NCBI GenBank assembly: GCA_016183075.1
Contig: JACPFH010000403.1
Coordinates: 1-16,329 of the forward strand
Source of the DNA: Deltaproteobacteria bacterium
GTDB lineage: Bacteria > Desulfobacterota > Binatia > UBA9968
Direction: 5' to 3'
Length of the DNA: 16,329 bases
Under the pieces are notes generated by a model. It worked only from the letters and a program-made list of their open reading frames with translations, was not told the origin of the DNA and did not search any database. Made by a program: the position numbers and the translations under genes. This document shows, one piece after another, positions 1 to 7,160 of the stretch (positions are counted from its first letter, which is position 1; every line of letters starts with the position of its first letter).

Positions 1-2
1 CG

Positions 3-290
3 CCCTTTGTTGTCGCTTCCCGCAGCTTACCCAGCCGAACCGGGGAAGGCCTGATTCGGAAAGAACTAGCCACTTTCTGCTGGATTTTGAGTTTTTTCGC
101 CTTGGTTGCCTTGGTGGGATTTCAATGGGGCTTGCCGGCCGCCGTGCTGTTGTATCTTAAGTTTGAGGCAGAGACATCCACTATCCCGTCAATTCTTTAC
201 TCGGGGGCCTGTTGGGTTTTCTTATACGCGACCCAGGCATGGCTTCATCTCCCCTTATATGAGGGGTTTCTCTTTTCAGGCTTATTCTGA
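3..290 (+). CDS. tctB: TctB-family protein, C-terminal fragment (small membrane subunit of a tripartite tricarboxylate transporter)
   Basis: The reading frame is open from the left edge (first complete codon at 3) to TGA at 288-290, so the 5' end lies outside the window. About 95 residues are visible. They contain an RKEL motif and a long hydrophobic stretch (FCWILSFFALVALVGFQW onward), then a short polar loop, a second hydrophobic stretch (ILYSGACWVFLYATQAWL) and the ending LPLYEGFLFSGLF. This two-helix end with a closing 'hxPLPEGhLF'-like motif is what I associate with the TctB family, the small four-helix membrane subunit that works with TctA (large permease) and TctC (periplasmic binding protein) in solute uptake. 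A TTG at 87 could be taken as a start, but the open frame and hydrophobic pattern extend upstream of it. No tctA follows; oppD begins 15 bases later. Family assignment is by pattern only. Confidence 0.62.
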   Translation, partial: PFVVASRSLPSRTGEGLIRKELATFCWILSFFALVALVGFQWGLPAAVLLYLKFEAETSTIPSILYSGACWVFLYATQAWLHLPLYEGFLFSGLF

Positions 291-305
291 GGGCCGCTCT
301 TCGCC

Positions 306-1376
306 GTGGAGTCGGGTACAGGAACCAGAGCTGAACGCGGCACGCCCAATGTTGCAGGCGCAGGAGAGCGGACTGGGCCGGCCCCGTTGCTTCAGGTAGA
401 GAACCTCAAGACCCACTTCTTCACCCGCTGGGGCGTCGTCAAGGCGGTGGACGGGGTTTCCTTTTCCCTGCGCGAGGGTGAAACGCTCGGCCTGGTCGGA
501 GAGTCCGGGTCCGGCAAGAGCGTGACGTGCCTTTCGATCCTGCGCCTGGTCCCCAAGCCCGCCGGCCGGATCGTCGGCGGCCAGATTCTCTTTGAAGGCC
601 GTGATCTCCTGAGTCTGGGCGAAAGGGAGATGCGAAAGTACCGGGGCCGCCAAATCTCCATGATCCTGCAGGACCCCTTGACCACGCTAAACCCCGTTTT
701 CACCATTGGCGCGCAGGTGCGCGAGCCGCTTCGGATCCATCGCCTGGTCGAGCGCGACTCAGTGAAACAGCGGGTCCTGGAGCTTCTGCGTCTCGTGCGT
801 ATTCCCGCGGCCGAGTCTCGGTTGGAAAACTATCCTCACCAGTTTAGCGGCGGCATGCGCCAGCGGGTCGTTGGCGCGGCCGCCATCGCGTGCCAACCGA
901 AGCTCCTCATTGCGGATGAGCCCACGACGTCGCTGGATGTCACCATCCAAGCCCAGTATCTGCGACTGCTGAAGGAGATCCAGCGCCGATCGAAGTTGGC
1001 GCTCCTCTTTGTCACTCACGATTTGGGGATCGTGGCGAAAATATGCGATCGCGTCGCCGTGATGTACGCCGGGCGGATTGTGGAAGAGGCCGCGGTTCGC
1101 GAGCTGTTCAGCGCGCCGGCTCATCCGTACAGCCAGGGACTCCTCCACTCCCTCCCCAAACTGCATCAACGCATCGCCCGCCTCCCCTCCATCGAGGGAA
1201 CCCCTCCGCTCCTGAGCAACCTCCCGCCCGGCTGTCCTTTTGCGCCGCGGTGCCCCAAGGTCATGTCTATTTGCCGCGAACAGTATCCCCCCAAGACTCC
1301 GCTTACGACCTCTCACCAGGTCGTTTGCTGGGCGTACGCGAAAGAATCCCATGCCACAAGCCTTGCTCCAAGTTAA
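306..1376 (+). CDS. oppD: Oligopeptide/dipeptide ABC transporter ATP-binding protein (OppD/DppD type)
   Basis: This is one of the two cytoplasmic ATPases that power peptide import through an OppB/OppC pore. In 356 residues it shows Walker A GESGSGKS at about 65-72, the Q-loop glutamine in LQD near 122, the signature FSGGMRQR at 180-187, Walker B LLIADEP at 200-206 and the switch histidine in THDL near 238. The C-terminal oligopeptide-transporter domain (oligo_HPY type) has cysteines at about 310, 316, 323 and 341 in a CPFAPRCP context; this pattern binds a [4Fe-4S] cluster in characterised family members. The GTG start at 306 gives about 27 residues before the conserved LLQVENLKTHF. GAGGG at 289-293 is a somewhat distant ribosome-binding site. 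A TTG at 387 is an alternative start that would remove the atypical leader. It overlaps oppF by 26 bases. DppD and OppD cannot be told apart from sequence alone. Confidence 0.93.
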   Translation: MESGTGTRAERGTPNVAGAGERTGPAPLLQVENLKTHFFTRWGVVKAVDGVSFSLREGETLGLVGESGSGKSVTCLSILRLVPKPAGRIVGGQILFEGRDLLSLGEREMRKYRGRQISMILQDPLTTLNPVFTIGAQVREPLRIHRLVERDSVKQRVLELLRLVRIPAAESRLENYPHQFSGGMRQRVVGAAAIACQPKLLIADEPTTSLDVTIQAQYLRLLKEIQRRSKLALLFVTHDLGIVAKICDRVAVMYAGRIVEEAAVRELFSAPAHPYSQGLLHSLPKLHQRIARLPSIEGTPPLLSNLPPGCPFAPRCPKVMSICREQYPPKTPLTTSHQVVCWAYAKESHATSLAPS

Positions 1377-2319
1377 GAACGTCAAGAAATACTTTCCTGT
1401 CGCCCGCGGTCTTCTTTTCGCAACCTCGGGTTGGGTTAAGGCGGTCGACGACGTCAGCCTTACCGTCGAGGAAAACGAAACTCTGGGGCTCGTCGGGGAG
1501 TCCGGCTGCGGCAAAACAACCCTGGCGAAGCTGATTTTGCTCCTGGAAGATCCCATGGCTGGCGAAGTTCTCTTCCGCGGCAGGAACCTTCAGGAACTCA
1601 GCCGCGGCGAAATGCGCCAATACCGCAGCGCGGTTCAAGCGGTATTCCAGGACCCGCACAGCGCCTTGAATCCAAGAATGCGGATCGGCGAGATTATCGG
1701 GGAGCCACTGGCGGTCAATCACCGGCTCCCGAAGAAAGCTATTCAGGAGCGCGTCGCCGAGGTTATGGAGCAAGTCGGACTTGACCCGGCCTATGCTCGT
1801 CTCTACCCGCATGAATTCAGCGGCGGCCAACGGCAGCGCATCGCCGCCGCCCGAGCGCTCGCCAGCAACTCTAAGGCCATCGTCCTCGACGAGCCCGCGG
1901 CTTCGCTCGACGTGTCCATCCGCGGCCAGATCATCAACCTGTTTAAAGATCTGCAGGAAAAGCTTGGGCTGAGCTATCTCCTCATCACCCACGACCTCGC
2001 CGTCTCGCGCCACCTGAGCCATCGGGTTGCGGTTATGTATCTGGGAAAAATCGTCGAGCTCGCCGCCGCCGACCCGCTCTACGCCGAACCGCTGCATCCG
2101 TATACAAAGGCGCTGCTTTCCGCCGCGCTTCCCTCTCATCCGGACGAGACGCGGGAAGAGATCGATATCAGCGGCGAGGTTCCAAGCCCCCTGGATCCGC
2201 CGTCGGGTTGCCGCTTCCGCACGCGCTGCCCATTCGCCATCGAGCGGTGCGCCGAGGTCGAGCCGCCGCTTAAGGAAGTCGCCCCCGGCCGCGAGGTCGC
2301 CTGCCATCTTTACCCGTGA
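1351..2319 (+). CDS. oppF: Oligopeptide/dipeptide ABC transporter ATP-binding protein (OppF/DppF type)
   Basis: This is the second ATPase of the peptide importer, expected to form the nucleotide-binding heterodimer with OppD. The 322 residues carry Walker A GESGCGKT at 49-56, Q-loop Q100, the signature FSGGQRQR at 156-163, Walker B AIVLDEP at 176-182 and switch His214. The C-terminal domain has cysteines at about 287, 293, 300 and 318 (GCRFRTRCPFA context), as in OppD. I chose ATG 1351 because the protein then begins MPQALLQVKNVKKYF, the usual family beginning. In-frame codons upstream lie inside the oppD coding end. The start lies 26 bases before the oppD stop, so the two are co-transcribed and probably translationally coupled; no strong Shine-Dalgarno is seen. 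No permease genes follow. The matching oppABC genes are on the opposite strand about 4 kb away. Confidence 0.93.
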   Translation: MPQALLQVKNVKKYFPVARGLLFATSGWVKAVDDVSLTVEENETLGLVGESGCGKTTLAKLILLLEDPMAGEVLFRGRNLQELSRGEMRQYRSAVQAVFQDPHSALNPRMRIGEIIGEPLAVNHRLPKKAIQERVAEVMEQVGLDPAYARLYPHEFSGGQRQRIAAARALASNSKAIVLDEPAASLDVSIRGQIINLFKDLQEKLGLSYLLITHDLAVSRHLSHRVAVMYLGKIVELAAADPLYAEPLHPYTKALLSAALPSHPDETREEIDISGEVPSPLDPPSGCRFRTRCPFAIERCAEVEPPLKEVAPGREVACHLYP

Positions 2320-2375
2320 TATCCGATCATGGGTGCCTAAAGTCGACATCAGACCCGACTATCGGATACTTTCTC
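2320..2375 (+). terminator. Possible terminator hairpin after oppF
   Basis: TATCCGAT at 2320-2327 pairs perfectly with ATCGGATA at 2361-2368, and inside it GGGT (2331-2334) pairs with ACCC (2353-2356). The first arm starts on the base after the oppF stop. The 3' side continues CTTTCTCC, only moderately T-rich, so termination strength is uncertain. The remaining stretch to 2510 shows no gene or convincing signal. Confidence 0.4.
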
Positions 2376-2510
2376 CTCCGTAAAAGGGGGTACGGGGGCC
2401 AGTTCGCTTGTTCCGATAGCTCCCGTAGGCTCTCAAGCGCGGGCTGACACCGAGTCATTCGGGCAATTTTGAGTTCTCGGCCGCTCAACCCAAAAGGCGA
2501 CCCCCTATCA

Positions 2511-2537
2511 TTGACAAGATTTCTTAAAGCGGATAAG
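2511..2537 (+). promoter_or_regulatory. Candidate sigma-70 promoter for the binding-protein gene
   Basis: A consensus -35 TTGACA lies at 2511-2516. The best -10 is GATAAG at 2532-2537 with a short 15-base spacer; TAAGCG at a 17-base spacer is poorer. Transcription would start about 14 bases before the ATG and still include the GGAGA ribosome-binding site at 2548-2552. Confidence 0.3.
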
Positions 2538-2557
2538 CGTCAGAAACGGAGACTGCA

Positions 2558-3541
2558 ATGCGGAGGACCCTACTTTTAGCCTTTTGCTTCTTATGGTTGG
2601 CCGTTCATCCCGCCTGGCCTCAGACCCGACCTAAACTCAATGTGGTGTATCCAGCCATCAGCGGTATCAATGCTGCGTTGTGGACGGCCGCCGAGGCAGA
2701 CACTTTCCAGAAATACGGGCTCGATGTGACGCTGGTCTACATCCCGACCGCTCCCCAGGTTGTCAGAGTCATGCTGTCAGGCGATTCCCCAATCACCTTT
2801 ACCGGCGGCGCACCCGTGGTCAATGCAAATCTGAGCGGCGCAGACCTCGTGCTTATTGGAGGGGTTGCCAATGTGCCCGCCTTCTATCTGATGGCATTGC
2901 CGGAGATCAAATCCATCGAGGAGCTCAAGGGAAAAACCGTCGGGGTTACGCGTTTTGGCTCTTCTACCGATTTCACGATGCGTTATATTCTTCAAAAGCA
3001 CGGTCTGCAGCCTGACAAAGACGTAACCCTTCTCCAGATAGGAGGAATGCCCGAGCTCGCGGCGGCCATTTCAAAGCGGCTCATTGTCGCTGCGCCTTTT
3101 TCCTCGCCCACTAACCTGCGGGCTAAAAACGCTGGCGCACGGATCTTGATCGATATGGCCAAGGCTGGAGTCTACTTCCCTCATACCAATATCGCTACGA
3201 CGCGATCCTACATTCGAGCCCACCGGGATGTGGTCCTGAACTTCCTACGGGGATACTCCGAAGGCATACAGAGGATGATCACAGACAAGGCCTTCACTAA
3301 AAAAGTCCTTCAAAAGTATACGAGGGAGAATGACGACGAGATCATTGAGACCACTTACCAGTATGCATTAGACTACGTAGCACGACCTCCCTATCCTACC
3401 CGGGAGGGAATTATCGAAACCCTCAAACAAAGCACCCATCCTAAGGCAAGAACGGCCAATCCGGATGATATTGTTGATATGAGCTTGGTAAAGAGCCTGG
3501 AGGATAGCGGCTTCTTTAAACAGATCGGGTTACGACAGTAA
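2558..3541 (+). CDS. NMT1/SsuA/THI5-like ABC transporter substrate-binding protein (orphan)
   Basis: A 327-residue exported binding protein. The N-terminus MRRTLLLAFCFLWLAV is a signal peptide, with cleavage expected near residues 20-23. The mature part has the pattern of the nitrate/sulfonate/taurine and NMT1/THI5-like binding proteins: an opening beta strand (LNVVYPAISGINAALW), 'FQKYGLDVTL' after the first helix, a stretch ending in 'GGAPVVNANLSGADLVLIGG', and 'IEELKGKTVGVTRFGSSTDF' at the hinge. The ligand cannot be read from sequence; members bind sulfonates, nitrate, pyrimidine precursors or aromatic acids. The start is supported by GGAGA five bases before ATG 2558. No matching permease or ATPase is adjacent, so it must use a partner encoded elsewhere or act as a sensor. 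Its base composition looks less GC-rich by eye than the opp genes on either side. The stop abuts the remnant that follows. Confidence 0.85.
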   Translation: MRRTLLLAFCFLWLAVHPAWPQTRPKLNVVYPAISGINAALWTAAEADTFQKYGLDVTLVYIPTAPQVVRVMLSGDSPITFTGGAPVVNANLSGADLVLIGGVANVPAFYLMALPEIKSIEELKGKTVGVTRFGSSTDFTMRYILQKHGLQPDKDVTLLQIGGMPELAAAISKRLIVAAPFSSPTNLRAKNAGARILIDMAKAGVYFPHTNIATTRSYIRAHRDVVLNFLRGYSEGIQRMITDKAFTKKVLQKYTRENDDEIIETTYQYALDYVARPPYPTREGIIETLKQSTHPKARTANPDDIVDMSLVKSLEDSGFFKQIGLRQ

Positions 3542-3543
3542 GC

Positions 3544-3787
3544 AACTACAAGGGAAACACCCAGAACTGGATTATCCGCGTCGGCGGCCATGCCGCTCTC
3601 GTCAATGTTGCCAGGGAGGCTAAACAGCACGGAGCACGGCGTGCGGAGGCTGGTCTTTGCCCACATGGGTCGCCCAACGATCAGGGCAATGGATGCTGGA
3701 CATCGGCCGGTATTCGGGGATTTCGGAGAGGACGGGAAGAGGTACGTAGTGCGCCGAAGCACCGCCAATCGACGCCCAGCCAACTAA
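3544..3787 (+). pseudogene. Frameshifted 3' remnant resembling an MBL-fold metallo-hydrolase
   Basis: Two overlapping frames together give a coherent C-terminal protein end. The frame through 3592 reads NYKGNTQNWIIRVGGHAAL and then VNVAREAKQHG. The frame through 3590 then reads HGVRRLVFAHMGRPTIRA, followed by MDAGHRPVFGDFGEDGKRYV, and ends at TAA 3785-3787. The switch falls exactly at an imperfect 7-base tandem duplication (CACGGAG 3628-3634, CACGGCG 3635-3641). Removing one copy would give KQHGVRRLVFAHMGRP in one frame. The 'VRRLVFAHxGRPTIRAxDAG' and 'PxFGEFGxDG' style resembles the end of a subfamily of metallo-beta-lactamase-fold hydrolases I recall from environmental genomes; this family call is tentative. 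The 5' part of the gene is absent, replaced by the binding-protein gene ending at 3541. A sequencing error in a truncated gene is an alternative to true decay. Confidence 0.42.
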
Positions 3788-3808
3788 CCACTGGCTACTG
3801 TCCAGTGG
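3788..3808. repeat. Perfect 7-bp inverted repeat upstream of nadE
   Basis: CCACTGG (3788-3794) and CCAGTGG (3802-3808) are exact reverse complements around a 7-base loop. The hairpin begins on the base after the stop codon of the remnant and covers the expected -35 zone of the nadE promoter. There is no T-run after it, so a terminator is unlikely; an operator or a chance palindrome are both possible. Confidence 0.5.
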
Positions 3809-3814
3809 CCACGC

Positions 3815-3820
3815 TATATT
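3815..3820 (+). promoter_or_regulatory. nadE: Candidate -10 element (TATATT) for a leaderless nadE transcript
   Basis: TATATT matches the -10 consensus at five of six positions and ends six bases before the A of ATG 3827, the normal distance to a transcription start. The -35 (TGGCTA at 3792-3797, 17-base spacer) is weak. No Shine-Dalgarno precedes the ATG, which fits leaderless translation. Confidence 0.33.
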
Positions 3821-3826
3821 GTTGAC

Positions 3827-5884
3827 ATGGAGCGGGAGTTCCATTCGATCTACTCTCATGGATTCATTCGAGCGGCAGTTTGTACTCCGTTTCTGCGAGT
3901 GGCTGACCCTCAATTCAACGTCGAGCGGACTCTAGGCCTCGCTAAGCGCGCCTCGGAGTTGAATGCGGCCGTCGCGCTCTTTCCAGAGCTTGGGATTTCG
4001 GCCTACTCGAATGAAGACCTATTCCATCAAGACGCATTGCTCGATGCCGCCGAGGCTGCGCTAGCTCGCTTGGTTTCCGAGAGCCGCTCTTTCGTTCCGG
4101 TCATCATCGTCGGCGCCCCGCTGAGACTGGAGGGGAAGCTGTTCAACTGCGGCGTCGTGATTCACAGCGGACGCGTGCTTGGTCTTGTGCCTAAGACCTA
4201 CTTGCCGAATTACAGGGAGTTTTACGAGAAAAGGCAGTTCACTTCCGGCCGCGCGGCGGTCAGTCAGGAGGTTCTCTTTCTCGGTCACCGCGTGGCTTTC
4301 GGCAGCGACCTGATTTTTGATGCCATCAATGTCGGGAACTTTGCGCTGCACGTCGAGATCTGCGAAGACGTTTGGGTTCCGATCCCGCCGAGCACGTACG
4401 CCGCGCTTGCAGGAGCGACCGTTCTTGCAAACCTGTCGGCAAGCAACATCACGATCGGAAAAGCCGAATACCGACGCGATCTCTGCGCCTCGCAGTCTGG
4501 CAAATGCATCGCAGCCTACCTGTACTCGGCAGCCGGGCCGGGGGAATCGACCACTGATCTCGCGTGGGACGGCCATGCTCTGATCTACGAGAACAACGAG
4601 CTGTTGGCCGAAGCGGAGCGTTTTTCGTCCGAGGAACAGGTAATTGCCGTCGATGTTGATCTCGAACGCTTGGCACAGGATCGGATGCGGATGACGAGCT
4701 TTAATGATTCAGTAGCCGATCATCGCGAAAGGCTGCAGGCGATTCGCCGAGTCGCATTCGAGTTCCAGGTCCCGGAAGGCGAGGTCGCTTTGATGCGGCC
4801 CGTTCAGCGCTTCCCTTATGTGCCACACGGCCTCGCATCGCGCGATCAGCGCTGCTACGAAGCGTACAACATTCAGGTGCACGGGCTGCTGAAGCGACTT
4901 GTGAGCACGGGGATTCAGCGCGCCGTGATAGGTATTTCCGGCGGCCTCGATTCTACTCACGCCCTTATCGTCGCCGCTAAGACCATGGACAGGCTTGGCC
5001 TGCCGCGCAAGAACATCCTCGCTTATACCATGCCTGGTTTCGCCACCAGCGATGTGACGCTGACTAATTCGCAGGCTTTGATGCAGGCTCTGGGAGTAAG
5101 CGGTGAAGAAATTGATATCAAGCCCTCTTGCATGCAAATGTTTCGGGACATCGGCCATCCGTTCAGCAAGGGAGAGCCGGTCTACGACATCACGTTTGAG
5201 AATGTCCAAGCAGGCGAGCGCACGTCGCATCTGTTCCGCCTGGCTAATCGACACAACGCGCTTGTGCTTGGGACTTCCGATTTGAGCGAACTGGCATTGG
5301 GCTGGACGACCTATGGCGTCGGCGATCACATGTCACATTACAATGTGAATGCCTCGGTGCCAAAGACCTTGATTCAGTATCTCATTCGCTGGGTCATCAG
5401 CTCGCGACAGTTCGACGAAAAGACAAGCGTTACTCTACAGTCGATCCTTGAGACCGAGATTTCGCCCGAGTTGGTGCCACATGCTAACGACCAGCGGGAG
5501 AAACCAGCTCAGAGTACCCAGGAGGAGATCGGCCCCTACGAGTTGCAGGATTTCAGCTTGTATTATGCGACTCGATACGGGTACCGCCCTAGCAAGATAG
5601 CTTTCCTGGGCTATAGCGCCTGGAGCGACAAGACGCGAGGCAACTGGCCCGATGCGATCCCGGTTGAAAAGCGAAATGAGTATGATCTGGCCGCGATCAA
5701 GAAATGGCTGGAAGTCTTCCTCTATCGCTTCTTCAAGACCAGTCAGTTCAAGCGCTCGTGCGTTCCCAATAGTCCGAAGGTTGGTTCCGGTGGATCCCTA
5801 TCGCCGCGGGGAGACTGGCGTGCTCCTAGTGATTCGGAGGCAGTTGTATGGCTGGATGAGTTGCGCTCGAACGTCCCCGAGTAG
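3827..5884 (+). CDS. nadE: Glutamine-dependent NAD+ synthetase
   Basis: This enzyme catalyses the last step of NAD+ synthesis: ATP-dependent amidation of deamido-NAD+ using ammonia released from glutamine, in the cytoplasm. The 685 residues contain both expected parts. The N-terminal nitrilase-type glutaminase has the triad Glu54 (FPELG), Lys123 (LVPKTYLPNYREFYE) and Cys179 (EICEDVW). The synthetase half has the PP-loop SGGLDST at 371-377 and the LGTSDLSELALGW and DHMSHYNVNAS motifs near 481-510. The length matches the long two-domain form known from Mycobacterium tuberculosis, not the short ammonia-dependent form. The start at ATG 3827 gives the family's usual beginning, FHSIYSHGFIRAAVCTP. 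No Shine-Dalgarno is visible. It stands alone, with decayed remnants on both sides, and its final residues (SDSEAVVWLDEL) look intact. Confidence 0.95.
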   Translation: MEREFHSIYSHGFIRAAVCTPFLRVADPQFNVERTLGLAKRASELNAAVALFPELGISAYSNEDLFHQDALLDAAEAALARLVSESRSFVPVIIVGAPLRLEGKLFNCGVVIHSGRVLGLVPKTYLPNYREFYEKRQFTSGRAAVSQEVLFLGHRVAFGSDLIFDAINVGNFALHVEICEDVWVPIPPSTYAALAGATVLANLSASNITIGKAEYRRDLCASQSGKCIAAYLYSAAGPGESTTDLAWDGHALIYENNELLAEAERFSSEEQVIAVDVDLERLAQDRMRMTSFNDSVADHRERLQAIRRVAFEFQVPEGEVALMRPVQRFPYVPHGLASRDQRCYEAYNIQVHGLLKRLVSTGIQRAVIGISGGLDSTHALIVAAKTMDRLGLPRKNILAYTMPGFATSDVTLTNSQALMQALGVSGEEIDIKPSCMQMFRDIGHPFSKGEPVYDITFENVQAGERTSHLFRLANRHNALVLGTSDLSELALGWTTYGVGDHMSHYNVNASVPKTLIQYLIRWVISSRQFDEKTSVTLQSILETEISPELVPHANDQREKPAQSTQEEIGPYELQDFSLYYATRYGYRPSKIAFLGYSAWSDKTRGNWPDAIPVEKRNEYDLAAIKKWLEVFLYRFFKTSQFKRSCVPNSPKVGSGGSLSPRGDWRAPSDSEAVVWLDELRSNVPE

Positions 5885-6269
5885 GATCGACTTAGACGCG
5901 TTTTATCGTGAAATTGTCCTCTGATGGCGGCACAACTTTTTCGGACTCAGATGACGTCATAGCTCTGCCACTGGCCCGGAGGGCGTGAAGCATTTACGAG
6001 CCGCGGGGATTGCCGATAGATTGCGCCGGCCTGGCCATCAGGATACGTTTCGTTCTCGTACGAATCGTGAAAGGGGGTCAAGACTGCTCTCAGCTCTTTA
6101 CGTTTGGTTCGGCAAAAGCCCGGTTCAGAAGAAAAGAGTCTTTGTTTGGATCGGCCGCGAACAACCCGGAGCGGAAAACCCGGCCTCGGCACGGTTCTCA
6201 AAAAGACTCGGGAGTCCAATTAGTCCTGATGTCTGAGGCCGAGGCCCCTGGGAAAATTTTGAATCAGGG
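5885..6269. other. Convergent intergenic gap between nadE and oppC
   Basis: This 385-bp stretch separates the rightward and leftward gene blocks. Apart from the DUF1080 remnant at 5947-6069, I see no intact gene. Short inverted matches near its right side (CCTGAT 6225-6230 with ATCAGG 6263-6268; CCCTG 6246-6250 with CAGGG 6265-6269) compete with each other and lack a T-run, so no firm terminator can be assigned to either strand. Confidence 0.5.
5947..6069 (-). pseudogene. Remnant of a DUF1080 (3-keto-disaccharide hydrolase-like) gene
   Basis: On the minus strand about 40 residues read HDSYENETYPDGQAGAIYRQ and then SPRLVNASRPPGQWQSYDVI before TGA (5947-5949). This is very close to the hallmark stretch of DUF1080-domain proteins, a concanavalin-like fold family acting on sugars, where 'LDSYxNxTYPDGQAGAIYGQYPPLVNA' is followed by 'RxPGEWQSYDI'. 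In intact proteins the chain continues with 'FxAPRF'. Here it stops directly after YDVI, and the residues upstream (ELRAVLTPF) no longer match a DUF1080 strand. Both ends are therefore lost and this is gene debris. Family recognition is strong for the core motif; the exact limits are approximate. Confidence 0.65.
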
Positions 6270-7160
6270 TCAATTCAGGTTCCGCAGACGCGGATCCAAA
6301 AAGTCGCGCAGCCAGTCTCCCAACAGATTGATGGCGAGCACGACGAGCACGAGGGCCAGGCCCGGAAAGAACGACAGCCACCACGCCGTCGTCACGTAGG
6401 CCCTCCCGTCCGCGATCATCGCGCCCCAGGAGGGTGTCGGCGGAGGGATGCCGGCGCCCAGGAAGCTAAGCGACGATTCCACGATGATGACCCAGCCGAC
6501 CTGCAGGGTCGCGAGCACCATCAAAGGATTGACCACGTTGGGAAAGATGTGCCGGCACAGGATCCGCAGCGTCGAACATCCCGCGACCCGCGCCAGCGCG
6601 ACGAACTCCCTCTCCTTCCAGGTCAGAACTTCGCCCCGGACCAGCCGGGCAAAACGGGCCCACATGACCAGGACCAACACGAGAATGAGATTGCCGAAGC
6701 TTGGCCCGAGTGTAACGGCAAAAAGCAGAGCGATGAGAATGATCGGCAGCGAGAGCATGGCATCGGTTGCGCGCATGATGATCCCGTCCGCCCAGCGACC
6801 GAAATACCCCGAAAGCAGGCCTAGAATCGTGCCGGCCGTTCCCCCTACAGCCACGGCCGCAAGCCCCGCAACCAGGGAAACGCGCGCGCCGTAAATGATC
6901 CGGCTCAGAATATCGCGACCCAGTCGATCGGTGCCGAGAAGGTGAGCTAGCGTCCCGGTCTCTTCCCAAAACGGTGGAACGAGTCGATTCGAAAGCGCCG
7001 TCGCATAAGGCGAATAAGGGGTGATCCAGTCGGCCACCACGGCGATGGCGACGAAAAAACCGAAGATGATCGCCGGAATCACAGGCCAGCTCCGGAGCCG
7101 ACGCAGAAAGGACGCCGACCAAGACCGCGGCAACGCGTCAAACGGAGCCTCTCTAGCCAT
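6270..7160 (-). CDS. oppC: Oligopeptide/dipeptide ABC transporter permease (OppC/DppC type)
   Basis: This is one of the two inner-membrane permease subunits forming the peptide translocation path. The 296 residues have a first membrane helix at about 27-46 (VIPAIIFGFFVAIAVVADWI) and the periplasmic family motif HLLGTDRLGRDILSRIIYGAR at about 73-93. Further helices span about 95-117, 136-170, 213-240 and 264-285. The EAA loop that docks on the ATPases is FVALARVAGCSTLRILCRHI at about 187-206. I chose ATG 7160 over an upstream start at 7199 because it gives MAREAPFDAL and an 8-base overlap with the end of oppB, typical of coupled genes. oppD would normally follow; here the gene ends at the convergent gap. 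Confidence 0.93.
   Translation of the reverse strand: MAREAPFDALPRSWSASFLRRLRSWPVIPAIIFGFFVAIAVVADWITPYSPYATALSNRLVPPFWEETGTLAHLLGTDRLGRDILSRIIYGARVSLVAGLAAVAVGGTAGTILGLLSGYFGRWADGIIMRATDAMLSLPIILIALLFAVTLGPSFGNLILVLVLVMWARFARLVRGEVLTWKEREFVALARVAGCSTLRILCRHIFPNVVNPLMVLATLQVGWVIIVESSLSFLGAGIPPPTPSWGAMIADGRAYVTTAWWLSFFPGLALVLVVLAINLLGDWLRDFLDPRLRNLN

Noticed and set aside
1303..2349. Long antisense open frame opposite oppF (348 codons)
   Set aside because: It is an antisense shadow of a high-GC coding gene. The translation is rich in Arg/Ala with no recognisable motif, while the plus strand encodes a textbook ABC ATPase.
2376..2510. G-rich stretch AGGGGGTACGGGGG facing a later CCCCC in the oppF to binding-protein gap
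   Set aside because: The G-runs number only two and the pairing distance is over 100 bases. No riboswitch, tRNA or small gene could be recognised.
6235..6247. Tandem GAGGCC GAGGCC near the proposed right breakpoint, and CTGAGG shared with position 287
   Set aside because: The shared CTGAGG is in the same orientation at both sites, so it could not mediate an inversion, and six bases is within chance expectation.
6225..6269. Possible terminator hairpins downstream of oppC (CCTGAT/ATCAGG and CCCTG/CAGGG)
   Set aside because: The two pairings overlap and exclude each other, the stems are only 5-6 bp, and no T-run follows on the minus strand.
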